NCBI RefSeq assembly: GCF_900109055.1 | Contig: NZ_FOIV01000003.1 | Span: 1-64,000 of the forward strand | From: Prevotella sp. khp7 | Lineage (GTDB): Bacteria > Bacteroidota > Bacteroidia > Bacteroidales > Bacteroidaceae | Length of the DNA: 64,000 bases | Direction of reading: 5' to 3' | Part shown: piece after piece, positions 1-8,665 of the stretch | How the letters are laid out: each line of letters starts with the position of its first letter | Numbering within the stretch: the first letter of the stretch is position 1 | Notes under the pieces: generated by a model | Databases searched by the model: none | What the model was told of the DNA's origin: nothing | The model's input: the letters and a program-made list of their open reading frames with translations, nothing else | Translations under genes and position numbers: made by a program

Positions 1-75
1 ATGACGTTGATAGGGTGCAGGTGTAAAGACGGTGACGTCAAAGCCGAGCACTACTAATTGTCCGAGATCTTTCGC
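1..75 (+). rRNA. 23S ribosomal RNA, 3' end (partial)
   Basis: The first ~70 bases match the conserved 3' terminal part of bacterial 23S rRNA: a GACGTTGATAGG block followed by GGTGTAAAG, then AGCCGAGCACTACTAAT. A 5S gene follows about 85 bases later, the usual rrn order. The gene runs in from the left edge, and the exact 3' end is approximate because the 5' strand that pairs with it lies outside the window. Confidence 0.88.
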
Positions 76-158
76 TGTATGCTGATATTATCAGATGTAG
101 TTGTTTCTGAAACGGGCTTCTACTGAGGTTTCTTGTGTCGACAGTGTCAATACCCATA

Positions 159-271
<113 letters not shown>

Positions 272-278
272 TTATTTG

Positions 279-316
279 AGAGCCCTGAATCCGAAAAGGT
301 TCAGGGCTCTTTCGTT
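279..316 (+). terminator. Rho-independent terminator of the rRNA operon
   Basis: AGAGCCCTGAA (279-289) pairs perfectly with TTCAGGGCTCT (300-310) around a 10-base loop, and is followed by TTCGTTTT. It lies directly after 5S rRNA and closes the rrn operon. The stretch 317-483 beyond it holds no gene that I can support. Confidence 0.85.
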
Positions 317-483
317 TTGTTACTGAAAATACACCCTGTTGTCCCACGGGAAGCCGTGCTATCCTTAGGTAATCCGCCTCTTTTAGAAAATAATCACGGG
401 GTGCATGTGAATACCTGCTGTTTTTGTGCGGAAGCTGGTTTCTGCGTATGTGCGCAGGTATAGTTGTCAAATCAGCTTTTTAT

Positions 484-542
484 CCCGCACTTTCCGCACT
501 TCTCACACCTGAGTCGGGTGTAGGAAGTGTGGGAAGTGTGGG
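484..542. repeat. Long imperfect inverted repeat between the rrn operon and the histidine kinase gene
   Basis: Bases 484-508 and 518-542 can pair over 25 positions, with 20 Watson-Crick matches; several of the mismatches become G-U in one RNA strand. The right arm contains the direct repeat GGAAGTGTGGGAAGTGTGG. It lies about 40 bases past the stop codon of the minus-strand histidine kinase, so it could end that transcript, but no clear T-run follows. It could also be a REP-like intergenic repeat. Confidence 0.6.
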
Positions 543-582
543 TTGTTTCTGGTATATGACAACTGCCGCACGCGCAGGAAAT

Positions 583-1701
583 TTATGATAGTTCGATGCG
601 GAAGGTTGTACCTTTGCCCAATTCTGACGACTTAACGTAGATATGCCCGTGATGGTATTCCTCTACAATACGTTTGGCAAGTGAGAGACCTAGCCCCCAA
701 CCACGTTGCTTCGTTGTAAAGCCAGGTGTAAAAACATTTTTGATATCTTTTTTACGGATTCCCTTACCAGTATCAGTTATTTCAATCGCTACATGTTTGC
801 CTTCCTCAGTCAGAGTGAGGACAATCTGTCCGCTACCTTCTATCGCATCCACAGCATTCTTGCAGAGATTCTCGATGACCCATTCAAAGAGTGAGGTGCT
901 CATCTTTACAATTACATCATGCTTGGGAGTATGACATATTATGTTCACTTTATTGGAAGTACGCTTACGCATATAATCTACGACATGTTCAAGAACTTCA
1001 TTCATAGAACTGTCCTTGGTTTCTGGGAGAGAGCCAATCTTAGAAAAGCGTTCTGCTATACGTTCCAGACGTTTTACGTCCTTGTCCATCTCGGGAATCA
1101 TCTCGTCATCGGGATGACTTTCTCTCAGTATTTCTACCCAAGCCATCAGACTGGATATTGGTGTGCCAAGTTGATGAGCTGTTTCCTTCGATAAGCCAAC
1201 CCATACCTTGTTTTGTTCTGCTTTCTTTGAGGATAATAGGGCGAAGATGGCCACGACAACAAAGATCATGACGATGCCTAATTGCCAGTAGGGATATTGT
1301 GAGAGCCGTTTGAGTAGAGTAGACTCATCATAGCAAACCATTTGGGTGCCAACACGGATGGTGTCACCTGATTGCATCATCTTCAAAGCATAAGCTTTTA
1401 AACGGGTTGTATCTTTGATGTTGATGTTACGGAAATCATCGACGTTTCCTTCTTTATTTAATATGATGACAGGAATTGTCGTATTACCTTGTATAACATC
1501 CAGTACAAGTGCTAAATCTGTGTTCTCATCGGCAGTATTGAGGGCGTGTAGAGCTTGTGCCCATACTTCCATCTTCTTACGTTCTTCGTTAGAAAGGTCT
1601 TTCACAAGATAATGTGATACAACCAACGAGGTGACGGCAATCAGGATGGCTGCCATCACCAGGAGGATTTTTACTTGTCGGATTCTGTCTGTCCACTGCA
1701 T
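583..1701 (-). CDS. Orphan membrane-bound sensor histidine kinase
   Basis: This 372-residue protein is a two-component sensor kinase of the inner membrane. Transmembrane segments are at about residues 11-30 and 138-157, bounding a ~105-residue extracytoplasmic sensor region of no recognised type. The H-box around H176 reads KETAHQLGTPISS, a form common in Bacteroidota. The ATPase domain follows, with an N-box (ENLCKNAVDAIE), G1 box (DTGKGI) and G2 box (GLGLSLAKRIVEE). No response regulator, phosphatase or target gene is adjacent: upstream lies the divergent YceD-rpmF run and downstream the rrn operon. I could not find a convincing -7 box in front of it. The kinase call is secure; ligand and partner are unknown. 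Confidence 0.9.
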   Translation of the reverse strand: MQWTDRIRQVKILLVMAAILIAVTSLVVSHYLVKDLSNEERKKMEVWAQALHALNTADENTDLALVLDVIQGNTTIPVIILNKEGNVDDFRNINIKDTTRLKAYALKMMQSGDTIRVGTQMVCYDESTLLKRLSQYPYWQLGIVMIFVVVAIFALLSSKKAEQNKVWVGLSKETAHQLGTPISSLMAWVEILRESHPDDEMIPEMDKDVKRLERIAERFSKIGSLPETKDSSMNEVLEHVVDYMRKRTSNKVNIICHTPKHDVIVKMSTSLFEWVIENLCKNAVDAIEGSGQIVLTLTEEGKHVAIEITDTGKGIRKKDIKNVFTPGFTTKQRGWGLGLSLAKRIVEEYHHGHIYVKSSELGKGTTFRIELS

Positions 1702-1826
1702 ACATGGAAATAACGCAGAATTCTTCGTATTATTGCACAGAATGCCCTGTAAATGTGTAATATAATAGTCTGAATATCATGTAATTTGCAGGAAAATGAT
1801 AAAAAAATAAAATTACCGTCCCTTAA

Positions 1827-1850
1827 TTGGAAAAAAGTTTGTAACTTTGC
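1827..1850 (+). promoter_or_regulatory. Promoter of the yceD-rpmF-fabH-era-der run
   Basis: TTG at 1827-1829 and TAACTTTGC at 1842-1850 resemble the Bacteroidota -33/-7 promoter, although the spacing is somewhat short. The box overlaps an in-frame TTG codon at 1847, which rules that codon out as the gene start. Confidence 0.65.
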
Positions 1851-1867
1851 AACCCAAAAGTGTGATT

Positions 1868-2395
1868 ATGTGTAGTCTGGAGTTATTGAAGGTCGATCTG
1901 AAGGGGTTGAAGGAAGAGGAAACTTCCTTAGATTTCAATCTTGACGATGCTTATTTCAAGGCTCTTGACGGTGCTGATGTGAAGAATGGCTCTTTGCATG
2001 TGTCGGTGTCTATACGCAAGGCAACCGGCTTTTTCGAGTTCCAGTTTCATACAGAAGGCATAGTAATCATACCTTGTGACCGATGCCTCGACGATATGGA
2101 GCAGCCGGTAGAAACCGACAACCGCTTGGTCGTTAAGCTCGGAAGCGCATACTCAGAGGAAGATGATGTTATCGTGGTGCCTGAGGACGAAGGAATACTC
2201 GACATGGCGTGGTTCATCTATGAGTTTGTCGCACTGGTTATACCCATCAGGCATGTGCATGCACCTGGCAAGTGCAACCCTGCCATGACGCAAGCTCTGG
2301 AAGAGCTGTCAGCTGACCGAAGCAGCGATGAGGAGTCCAACCAGCCGATAGACCCCCGATGGGAAAAACTCTTGAAATTAAAAGAGAAAAGTTAA
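1868..2395 (+). CDS. YceD/DUF177 family protein
   Basis: This is a 175-residue member of the DUF177 (YceD) family, which is typically encoded just before rpmF and has been linked in other bacteria to 23S rRNA accumulation. Visible support is the position 27 bases before rpmF, the central CDRCLDDM motif (two cysteines four apart, a DUF177 hallmark) and an acidic C-terminal half. A further CNP cysteine occurs around residue 135. The start is set at ATG 1868 because the upstream in-frame TTG lies inside the promoter -7 box. It is the first gene of a co-directional run with rpmF, fabH, era and der, suggesting a ribosome-assembly and fatty-acid link. The molecular activity is not established from sequence. 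Confidence 0.85.
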   Translation: MCSLELLKVDLKGLKEEETSLDFNLDDAYFKALDGADVKNGSLHVSVSIRKATGFFEFQFHTEGIVIIPCDRCLDDMEQPVETDNRLVVKLGSAYSEEDDVIVVPEDEGILDMAWFIYEFVALVIPIRHVHAPGKCNPAMTQALEELSADRSSDEESNQPIDPRWEKLLKLKEKS

Positions 2396-2422
2396 AAGTT
2401 AAATTTAAAATTTAAAATAATT

Positions 2423-2614
2423 ATGGCACATCCTAAAAGAAGACAGTCAAAGACTCGTACACTCAAGCGTCGTACTCACGACAAGGCAGTAGCTCCTACA
2501 CTCGCAGTATGCCCTAACTGTGGCGCATATTATGTTTATCACACCGTATGCCCCACTTGCGGTTACTATCGTGGTAAGGTTGCTATCAAGAAAGAGGACG
2601 AAGTAGCTGAGTAA
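2423..2614 (+). CDS. rpmF: 50S ribosomal protein L32
   Basis: This 63-residue small basic protein of the large ribosomal subunit begins [17 protein letters not shown], typical of L32. It carries a zinc-ribbon pair CPNCGAYY...CPTCGYY (four cysteines) and an acidic C-terminal tail. It lies between YceD and fabH, the conserved bacterial order, although plsX, often found between rpmF and fabH elsewhere, is missing here. Its last base overlaps the first base of the fabH start codon (TAATG), pointing to translational coupling. Confidence 0.97.
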   Translation: MAHPKRRQSKTRTLKRRTHDKAVAPTLAVCPNCGAYYVYHTVCPTCGYYRGKVAIKKEDEVAE

Positions 2615-3618
2615 TGGATAGAATCAACGCTATAATCACCGGCGTCGGTGGCTACGTCCCCGACTACATTCTCACCAACGAGGAGTTGTCGAGGATGGTT
2701 GACACCAACGATGAGTGGATTATGACGCGTGTCGGTATCAAGGAACGCCGCATCCTCACAGAGGAAGGTCTCGGTACAAGCTATATGGCGCGTAAGGCAG
2801 CCAAACAGTTGTTACAGAAGACCGGCGTTGACCCTGATACGATTGATGCGCTGATTGTTACCACTTCAACGGCGGATTATAAGTTTCCTTCCACAGCATC
2901 TATCGTGTTAGGCAAACTTGGTCTGAAAAACGCTTTCGCGTTTGATTTCTGGGGTGCCTGCTGTGGCTTCCTCTATACGCTCGACGTGGCAGCAACGATG
3001 ATTCAGAGCGGTCGCTACAAGAAAATCATCGTCATCGGCGCTGATAAAATGTCGTCGGTAACAGACTATAAGGATCGTCAGACATGCCCTCTCTTCGGAG
3101 ATGGTGCCGCTGCCGTGCTTTTAGAGGCTACCGAGGAACAGAACATCGGTGTAATGGATTCTTATCTCCGTACAGATGGTAAAGGTCTCCCGTTCCTTCA
3201 TATGAAGGCAGGAGGGTCTGTCTGCCCGCCATCGCACTTCACAGTTGATCATCGTCTGCACTACCTTTATCAGGAGGGACGTACGGTGTTCCGCTATGCT
3301 GTGACGAACATGAGCAATGACTGCGCATTGATTGCTGAACGTAACGGCCTGAATAAGGATAATATCCAGTGGGTTGTTCCTCATCAGGCAAATATGCGTA
3401 TCATCGAGGCGGTAGCCAAACGTTTGGAACTTCCGATGGATCAAGTGATGGTTAACATCGAACACTATGGTAATACTAGTGCTGCAACCATTCCATTGGC
3501 CATCTGGGACAACGAAAGTAAGCTAAAGAAAGGTGACAACATGATTTTCACCGCCTTCGGTGCAGGATTCGTACATGGCGCATCTTACTACAAATGGGCT
3601 TACGATGGCAGTAAATAG
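2614..3618 (+). CDS. fabH: Beta-ketoacyl-ACP synthase III
   Basis: A 334-residue condensing enzyme that starts fatty-acid synthesis by joining an acyl-CoA primer to malonyl-ACP in the cytoplasm. The catalytic triad is visible: C116 in GACCGFLY, H257 in PHQAN and N287 in HYGNTSAA. A second cysteine, C117, replaces the alanine usually found after the nucleophile. The N-terminal [13 protein letters not shown] and the [13 protein letters not shown] block are family signatures, and the length is normal. Translation is coupled to rpmF by a one-base overlap, and its end overlaps era by 14 bases. The primer preference (acetyl or branched) cannot be told from sequence by eye. Confidence 0.96.
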   Translation: MDRINAIITGVGGYVPDYILTNEELSRMVDTNDEWIMTRVGIKERRILTEEGLGTSYMARKAAKQLLQKTGVDPDTIDALIVTTSTADYKFPSTASIVLGKLGLKNAFAFDFWGACCGFLYTLDVAATMIQSGRYKKIIVIGADKMSSVTDYKDRQTCPLFGDGAAAVLLEATEEQNIGVMDSYLRTDGKGLPFLHMKAGGSVCPPSHFTVDHRLHYLYQEGRTVFRYAVTNMSNDCALIAERNGLNKDNIQWVVPHQANMRIIEAVAKRLELPMDQVMVNIEHYGNTSAATIPLAIWDNESKLKKGDNMIFTAFGAGFVHGASYYKWAYDGSK

Positions 3619-4504
3619 TCATAAAGCAGGATTCGTAAATATCGTTGGTAACCCCAACGTAGGTAAAAGTACGCTCATGAACCAATTGGTTGGTGAGCGT
3701 ATTTCCATTGCTACTTTCAAGGCGCAGACAACCCGTCACCGTATTATGGGTATTGTTAATACACCAGAAATGCAAATCGTCTTTTCTGATACACCAGGTG
3801 TGTTGAAGCCAAACTACAAACTTCAGGAGTCGATGCTCGCTTTTTCAGAGTCGGCCTTGCAGGATGCAGACATTTTGCTCTATGTGACAGATGTTGTGGA
3901 GAATCCAGAAAAGAACATGGATTTCCTTGAGAAAGTGCAGAAGATGGATATCCCTGTGCTGCTGTTGGTTAATAAGATTGATGAATTGGCAGGCGGTGAA
4001 GCTAGACTGGGTGAGATTGTTGAACATTGGCATCGCTTGCTGCCGAATGCTGAAATCTTGCCGATCTCTGCTAAGAATAAGTTTGGTGTAGACATGCTTC
4101 TTCGCCGCATTCAGGAGTTGCTTCCTGAGAGCCCGGCCTTTTTTGAAAAAGACCAACTGACGGATAAACCAGCCCGTTTCTTCGTGTCGGAGATTATCCG
4201 TGAAAAGATTTTGCTGTACTACGATAAGGAGATCCCTTACTCTGTAGAGGTCAGCGTAGAGCGCTTCAAGGAAGACGAGAAGCATATTCATATCAATGCC
4301 GTCATCTATGTGGAGCGTGATAGCCAGAAAGGCATTATTATAGGCCATCAGGGCGTAGCCTTGAAAAAGGTTAGTACTGAGGCTCGCAAGTCGTTAGAGA
4401 AATTCTTCGACAAACCGATCTTCCTGGAGATCTTTGTGAAGGTCGACAAAGATTGGCGCTCGTCAGAGCGTGAACTCAATCATTTCGGATACAACCCTGA
4501 GTAA
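3605..4504 (+). CDS. era: GTPase Era
   Basis: A 299-residue essential GTPase that binds 16S rRNA near its 3' end during 30S maturation. The N-terminal G domain shows G1 [10 protein letters not shown]3 DTPG and G4 NKID; the C-terminal part contains the KH RNA-binding domain with the GHQG-type loop ([13 protein letters not shown]). The start is ATG 3605 ([18 protein letters not shown]), overlapping the fabH end by 14 bases. A longer frame from 3560 would add 15 residues not typical of the family. The gene order fabH-era-der is common in Bacteroidales. It is followed by a 78-base gap in which GCAACAGA (4512-4519) and TCTGTTGC (4559-4566) form a small inverted repeat before der. Confidence 0.96.
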   Translation: MAVNSHKAGFVNIVGNPNVGKSTLMNQLVGERISIATFKAQTTRHRIMGIVNTPEMQIVFSDTPGVLKPNYKLQESMLAFSESALQDADILLYVTDVVENPEKNMDFLEKVQKMDIPVLLLVNKIDELAGGEARLGEIVEHWHRLLPNAEILPISAKNKFGVDMLLRRIQELLPESPAFFEKDQLTDKPARFFVSEIIREKILLYYDKEIPYSVEVSVERFKEDEKHIHINAVIYVERDSQKGIIIGHQGVALKKVSTEARKSLEKFFDKPIFLEIFVKVDKDWRSSERELNHFGYNPE

Positions 4505-4582
4505 GAATTTAGCAACAGAACATGACTTTTTGATTGTAATAGTCCTTAAGTCCTGCTGTCTGTTGCAGAAAAAGAGAGTTAT

Positions 4583-5896
4583 ATGGGAAATTTAGTAGCA
4601 ATCGTAGGACGCCCGAATGTGGGGAAATCAACCCTATTCAATCGCTTGACAAAGTCTCGTCAGGCAATCGTCAGCAATGAGGCAGGCACTACCCGTGATC
4701 GCCAGTATGGCAAATGTGAGTGGAATGGTCGCGAGTTTTCTGTAGTAGATACAGGCGGCTGGGTCGTAAACTCAGATGATATATTCGAGGAGGAAATCCG
4801 TAAACAGGTGATTATCGCCACAGAGGAAGCAGATCTGGTGCTTTTCCTTTGTGACATTAATAATGGTGTAACAGGCTGGGACATGGATGTGGCTCAGATT
4901 CTGCGTCGTGCAAAACTACCTGTAATACTTGTGGCTAATAAGGCCGACGATGGTAAGGATCTTTATGATCAGTACGAGTTCTATAAACTCGGATTGGGCG
5001 ATCCGTATCCTATCAGCGCTGCTACAGGCAGTGGTACAGGCGACTTACTTGACAAGGTGCTCGAGTTGTTGCCAGAGAAAGCAAAGGATGATTTGGAGGA
5101 TGGCATCCCCCGTTTTGCCGTTGTTGGTCGTCCTAATGCCGGTAAGTCGAGTATTATCAATGCCTTTATTGGTGAGGAACGTAATATCGTGACGGAGATA
5201 GCAGGAACTACCCGTGACAGTATATATACACGCTATGATAAGTTTGGTTTCGACTTCTATCTTGTTGATACGGCAGGTATCCGTCGTAAAAATAAGGTGA
5301 CGGAGGATTTGGAGTTCTATTCGGTAATGCGCTCTATCCGAGCTATCGAGAATAGTGATGTATGTATTCTGATGATCGATGCTACGCGTGGTATTGAGGC
5401 ACAGGATATGAATATCTTCCAATTGATTCAGAAGAACAATAAATCACTGGTTGTAGTCGTTAATAAATGGGATCTTGTAGAAGAAAAGTCTCAGGTGGTT
5501 ATTGATACGTTTACGAATGCTATTCGGCAGCGTATGGCACCATTTGTTGATTTCCCCATCATCTTTGCCTCGGCGCTTACGAAACAGCGTCTTTTCAAGG
5601 TGCTGGAGACAGCTAAGGAGGTCTATCTGAACCGCAAGGCGAAGATCGGTACTTCGAAACTTAACGAGGTGATGTTGCCGTTGATAGAGGCATTCCCGCC
5701 TCCCTCAGTAAAAGGCAAGTATATTAAGATTAAGTATGTGGCACAGGTACCTGATACACAGATTCCTACTTTTGTGTTCTATGCCAACCTTCCACAATAT
5801 ATCAAAGAGCCTTACAAGCGCTTTCTGGAGAATAAAATCCGAGAGAATTGGACGCTTACAGGTTCGCCGATTAATGTCTTTGTGCGTCAGAAGTAA
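4583..5896 (+). CDS. der: Ribosome biogenesis GTPase Der (EngA)
   Basis: A 437-residue tandem GTPase needed for 50S subunit assembly. Two complete G domains are visible: the first with [14 protein letters not shown] and NKAD, the second with [14 protein letters not shown] and NKWD. A C-terminal KH-like domain of about 120 residues follows. The length and order are standard. It starts [17 protein letters not shown] at 4583. The stop codon is directly abutted by the start of the next gene (5897), so the small lipoprotein is probably co-translated. Confidence 0.97.
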   Translation: MGNLVAIVGRPNVGKSTLFNRLTKSRQAIVSNEAGTTRDRQYGKCEWNGREFSVVDTGGWVVNSDDIFEEEIRKQVIIATEEADLVLFLCDINNGVTGWDMDVAQILRRAKLPVILVANKADDGKDLYDQYEFYKLGLGDPYPISAATGSGTGDLLDKVLELLPEKAKDDLEDGIPRFAVVGRPNAGKSSIINAFIGEERNIVTEIAGTTRDSIYTRYDKFGFDFYLVDTAGIRRKNKVTEDLEFYSVMRSIRAIENSDVCILMIDATRGIEAQDMNIFQLIQKNNKSLVVVVNKWDLVEEKSQVVIDTFTNAIRQRMAPFVDFPIIFASALTKQRLFKVLETAKEVYLNRKAKIGTSKLNEVMLPLIEAFPPPSVKGKYIKIKYVAQVPDTQIPTFVFYANLPQYIKEPYKRFLENKIRENWTLTGSPINVFVRQK

Positions 5897-6283
5897 ATGA
5901 AACATCTGTTTTGGGCTTGGCTGGTCCTGATTCCAGTATGTGCTTGTTCTGGACCGACGCCAGAGGAGTTAGCTTCTTTGGCGGCAAAGGGCTATTACGA
6001 TCACCTGGTCAGAGAGGAATATAATCTGTTTCTGGAGGGCAAGAGTGGCGCAGACAGTCTGCCTGCGGACTATAGTGAGCAGTTGCAGGTTACATACCGT
6101 CAGTTTATGGCGCAGCAGGAGGCCTTACATCATGGTATTCGTGAGGTACGTATCTCCAGGGCTATGCGTGATACTGTATTGAACTCTGTAAATGTATTCC
6201 TAGTGCTTTGCTATGGAGACTCTACGAATGAAGAGATTGTGGTGCCTATGGTGGAGCAGGCAGGAAGTTGGCGAATGAGATAA
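5897..6283 (+). CDS. Small predicted lipoprotein
   Basis: A 128-residue protein with a signal peptide ending in a lipobox-like VCAC (cysteine at about residue 18), so a membrane-anchored lipoprotein is likely. The mature part is acidic to neutral with no recognised catalytic motif. The pattern of an amphipathic N-terminal half and a C-terminal strand ending in GSWRMR resembles the small NTF2-like DUF4878-type lipoproteins of Bacteroidota, but that is only a guess. The start codon follows the der stop with no gap. Function unknown. Confidence 0.72.
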   Translation: MKHLFWAWLVLIPVCACSGPTPEELASLAAKGYYDHLVREEYNLFLEGKSGADSLPADYSEQLQVTYRQFMAQQEALHHGIREVRISRAMRDTVLNSVNVFLVLCYGDSTNEEIVVPMVEQAGSWRMR

Positions 6284-6318
6284 ACATGATATAATCAATA
6301 ATATTAAAGGATAACTAA

Positions 6319-7422
6319 ATGAAAAAAGTGATGATTCTGCTGGCTATGGCCAGCTTGGGGGTGACTGCTATGGCGCAGACTGAAAGCCAAAAGAAACTGC
6401 CCGTACTTAATGACAAGCAGTCGGAGTATATTCCTGTTCTTCAGTATTGGAAGGAACATGATATTCTCCAGCATATGGATGTATCGCTCACAGCAGGAAC
6501 TACAGGTCTTGGTTTGGAACTTTCTTCACCAATCGGTGAGTATGTGCAGCTCCGTGCAGGCTATGATTTTACGCCTCATTTCACGAAGAATATGCAGTTT
6601 GATGTTATTGTTGGTGATGAGCCGGCTCGTCGATATGATGCTAATGGAAATCGTGTTGAGACACGTTTTGACCGTATGTCTGAGATGCTCTATTCTTTCT
6701 CTGGCTTTGATGCAGATGATCATATCGATATGGCTGGTAAGCCAACCATGAGCAACTTTAAGTTGTTGGTTGATGTATTCCCATTTAAGGCAAACGATAA
6801 TTGGTCTAAGAATATACATTTCACAGCAGGATTCTATTGGGGAGCGTCAAAGTTCGCAGAGGCTGTTAATACTACAGAGGCTATGGTTACTTTGCTCTCT
6901 ATTGGTATGTATAACCGTATGTATGACAATGTCATGAATGGTGATCCGGTTATAACACTACCTAATCCTCAGAACCCCAGCGAGCCTTATGAATCTTATT
7001 TGAATCCTCATCAGGAGAAGATGTTCAGGGATGCAGGACGAATGGGCTTTAAACTGGGTGAATTTGCACATGATATCTATGATTCTTATGGAGAATTGGT
7101 TCATAGGGAGGGAGATCCTTATGTAATGGTTCCAAATTCAAAAGGTATGGTTGTTGTAAAGGCTAAATCAAATGCATTCAAACCTTACTTGGGCTTTGGA
7201 TATGGTGGACGTTTGGTGAAGAACCGTGACGATTGGAAGGTTTCTTTCGATGCCGGCGTTTGGTTCTGGGGTGGTTCGCCTGATCTTTATATGCATGACG
7301 GTATCAACCTGACGAAGGATGTTAGAAATATCAGCGGACAGGTTGGTGACTATGTTGATCTGGCTAAGACCTTTAAGGTTTATCCAGTATTGAATGTGAA
7401 ATTCACCAAGAGAATTTTCTAA
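6319..7422 (+). CDS. Predicted outer-membrane beta-barrel protein, function unknown
   Basis: A 367-residue protein with a cleavable signal peptide (MKKVMILLAMASLGVTAMAQ). The mature chain has alternating hydrophobic/polar strands rich in Tyr, Phe and Gly (for example FKPYLGFGYGGRL and WKVSFDAGVWFWGG) and ends in an aromatic residue (VKFTKRIF), as expected for an outer-membrane barrel. I do not recognise the family. It lies 35 bases after the small lipoprotein on the same strand and is followed by a strong bidirectional terminator. Confidence 0.75.
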   Translation: MKKVMILLAMASLGVTAMAQTESQKKLPVLNDKQSEYIPVLQYWKEHDILQHMDVSLTAGTTGLGLELSSPIGEYVQLRAGYDFTPHFTKNMQFDVIVGDEPARRYDANGNRVETRFDRMSEMLYSFSGFDADDHIDMAGKPTMSNFKLLVDVFPFKANDNWSKNIHFTAGFYWGASKFAEAVNTTEAMVTLLSIGMYNRMYDNVMNGDPVITLPNPQNPSEPYESYLNPHQEKMFRDAGRMGFKLGEFAHDIYDSYGELVHREGDPYVMVPNSKGMVVVKAKSNAFKPYLGFGYGGRLVKNRDDWKVSFDAGVWFWGGSPDLYMHDGINLTKDVRNISGQVGDYVDLAKTFKVYPVLNVKFTKRIF

Positions 7423-7433
7423 TACAAATAATA

Positions 7434-7464
7434 AAAATCCCCGCCAGTGACGGGGATTTTTTAT
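7434..7464. terminator. Bidirectional terminator between convergent genes
   Basis: AAAATCCCCG (7434-7443) pairs with CGGGGATTTT (7451-7460) across a seven-base loop. T-rich sequence follows on the plus strand and A-rich sequence precedes it, so it can serve both the plus-strand barrel gene and the minus-strand secreted-protein gene. Confidence 0.88.
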
Positions 7465-7485
7465 TATTTGTTAGCTGTATACTTC

Positions 7486-8586
7486 TTACTTAATTACGAT
7501 CTTTTTACCGTTCTTGATGTAGATGCCAGCTTTAGGCGTAACGTTGGCAGGCAGTTCCTGACCAGCGAGAGTGTAGATCTTGTTGTCTGCTTTCTCTTCT
7601 GCTTCAATGCTCTCTATGCCTGTGTATCCGTCTTCTGTCATTATTTCTGCAGAACCAGAAGAAACCTCAAGGTATGGCTTGTTGTGAGGGATATAGGCTC
7701 CATCAGTCAGATCGCTTGCTGATGCAACGACGAAAGCAAGCTTACCATTCTCATCTTTACCGAGCACGCGCATCGTTCTAGAGTTATATGCCAGACGGTT
7801 CACGTGTTTTGAAGCACTGCTGTCGAAATAGCGACCATACAGATGGTTATCGCTTGGCTCGCTGCCACCGCTTGTCATAGGTGTGATCTTATTGTCAGAG
7901 GCGCTTGAACCAGCCAATTTAACCAGTACAGGGAAGGTTGCTGCAATAACATTGTCGGTAACCTTCTTCAACTGGAAACCACCTTTATTTACCTTGTTGA
8001 CATAGTAGGCTGTCATACCACTGCCGAGTTTGAAGGGGAAGCTGCAATAGATGGTTGCCCAGTAGCCATCGTTGGTATGTACCATTGGTTTGATGCCAAT
8101 GTAGTGATCATCTTTACCAATAGGGTAGAGTTTCCATGTACGTGCCTTAGTTCCCTTAATGGTCAGTTTGCCTGTTTCCGACCCACTGTCCTGAGGTGTG
8201 TCGTTCAGATACTCTGTAGCACCGCTATAGCTGCCCCAAATCTGGTAGCCACCACTTACAGCTGTAAAGTGGGGATAGAGTTTGCCGTTTGATCCCTTAC
8301 CTATACTTGTGCCTTGTGCAGAAATATCATACTGATCTTCGGTGCCCTTTACTTTTTTCAGATAGGCTACCGCACCAGGATGGGTGTTAACTTCACTGAG
8401 TGACTTGATGGTGATGATGGCTGCGACATCAGCTGTACCTGTACCAGCGCTGAAATCATACTGGTTGTCGGCCATTACCATATAACGCTCTGTGACGGTG
8501 TTTTTGATATGGTAGTAACCATCACTCTGAGCGTAGGCACCGAGAGCAAAGGCTGCAAAAAGAATTAGAGTAGATATTTTTTTCAT
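7486..8586 (-). CDS. Secreted protein with C-terminal sorting-type tail
   Basis: A 366-residue exported protein. It has a typical signal peptide (MKKISTLILFAAFALGAYAQ) and a C-terminal block of about 30 residues reading IYTLAGQELPANVTPKAG, then IYIKNGKKIVIK. This tail shares its pattern with the two large secreted proteins at 36.3-41.3 kb and resembles type IX secretion (Por) C-terminal sorting domains of Prevotella. The middle contains strand-rich sequence with repeated YHIKNT/YMVMADN-like and YLEVSSG segments but no enzyme motif that I recognise; a carbohydrate-binding or surface role is possible. It stands alone between two terminators. Confidence 0.75.
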   Translation of the reverse strand: MKKISTLILFAAFALGAYAQSDGYYHIKNTVTERYMVMADNQYDFSAGTGTADVAAIITIKSLSEVNTHPGAVAYLKKVKGTEDQYDISAQGTSIGKGSNGKLYPHFTAVSGGYQIWGSYSGATEYLNDTPQDSGSETGKLTIKGTKARTWKLYPIGKDDHYIGIKPMVHTNDGYWATIYCSFPFKLGSGMTAYYVNKVNKGGFQLKKVTDNVIAATFPVLVKLAGSSASDNKITPMTSGGSEPSDNHLYGRYFDSSASKHVNRLAYNSRTMRVLGKDENGKLAFVVASASDLTDGAYIPHNKPYLEVSSGSAEIMTEDGYTGIESIEAEEKADNKIYTLAGQELPANVTPKAGIYIKNGKKIVIK

Positions 8587-8607
8587 ATATACTTTTGTTT
8601 ATTGTTA

Positions 8608-8643
8608 AAGAAAAAGCCCAGCCCCATTCTGGGACCGGGCTTT
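8608..8643 (-). terminator. Terminator after the OmpA-family gene
   Basis: Read on the minus strand, AAAGCCC pairs with GGGCTTT around an inner CCC/GGG stem, followed by a T-rich run (TTTTTCTTTAA). It lies 23 bases past the stop of the OmpA-family gene at 8666. Confidence 0.82.
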
Positions 8644-8665
8644 ATAGTCTTATCTGTTATTGAGA

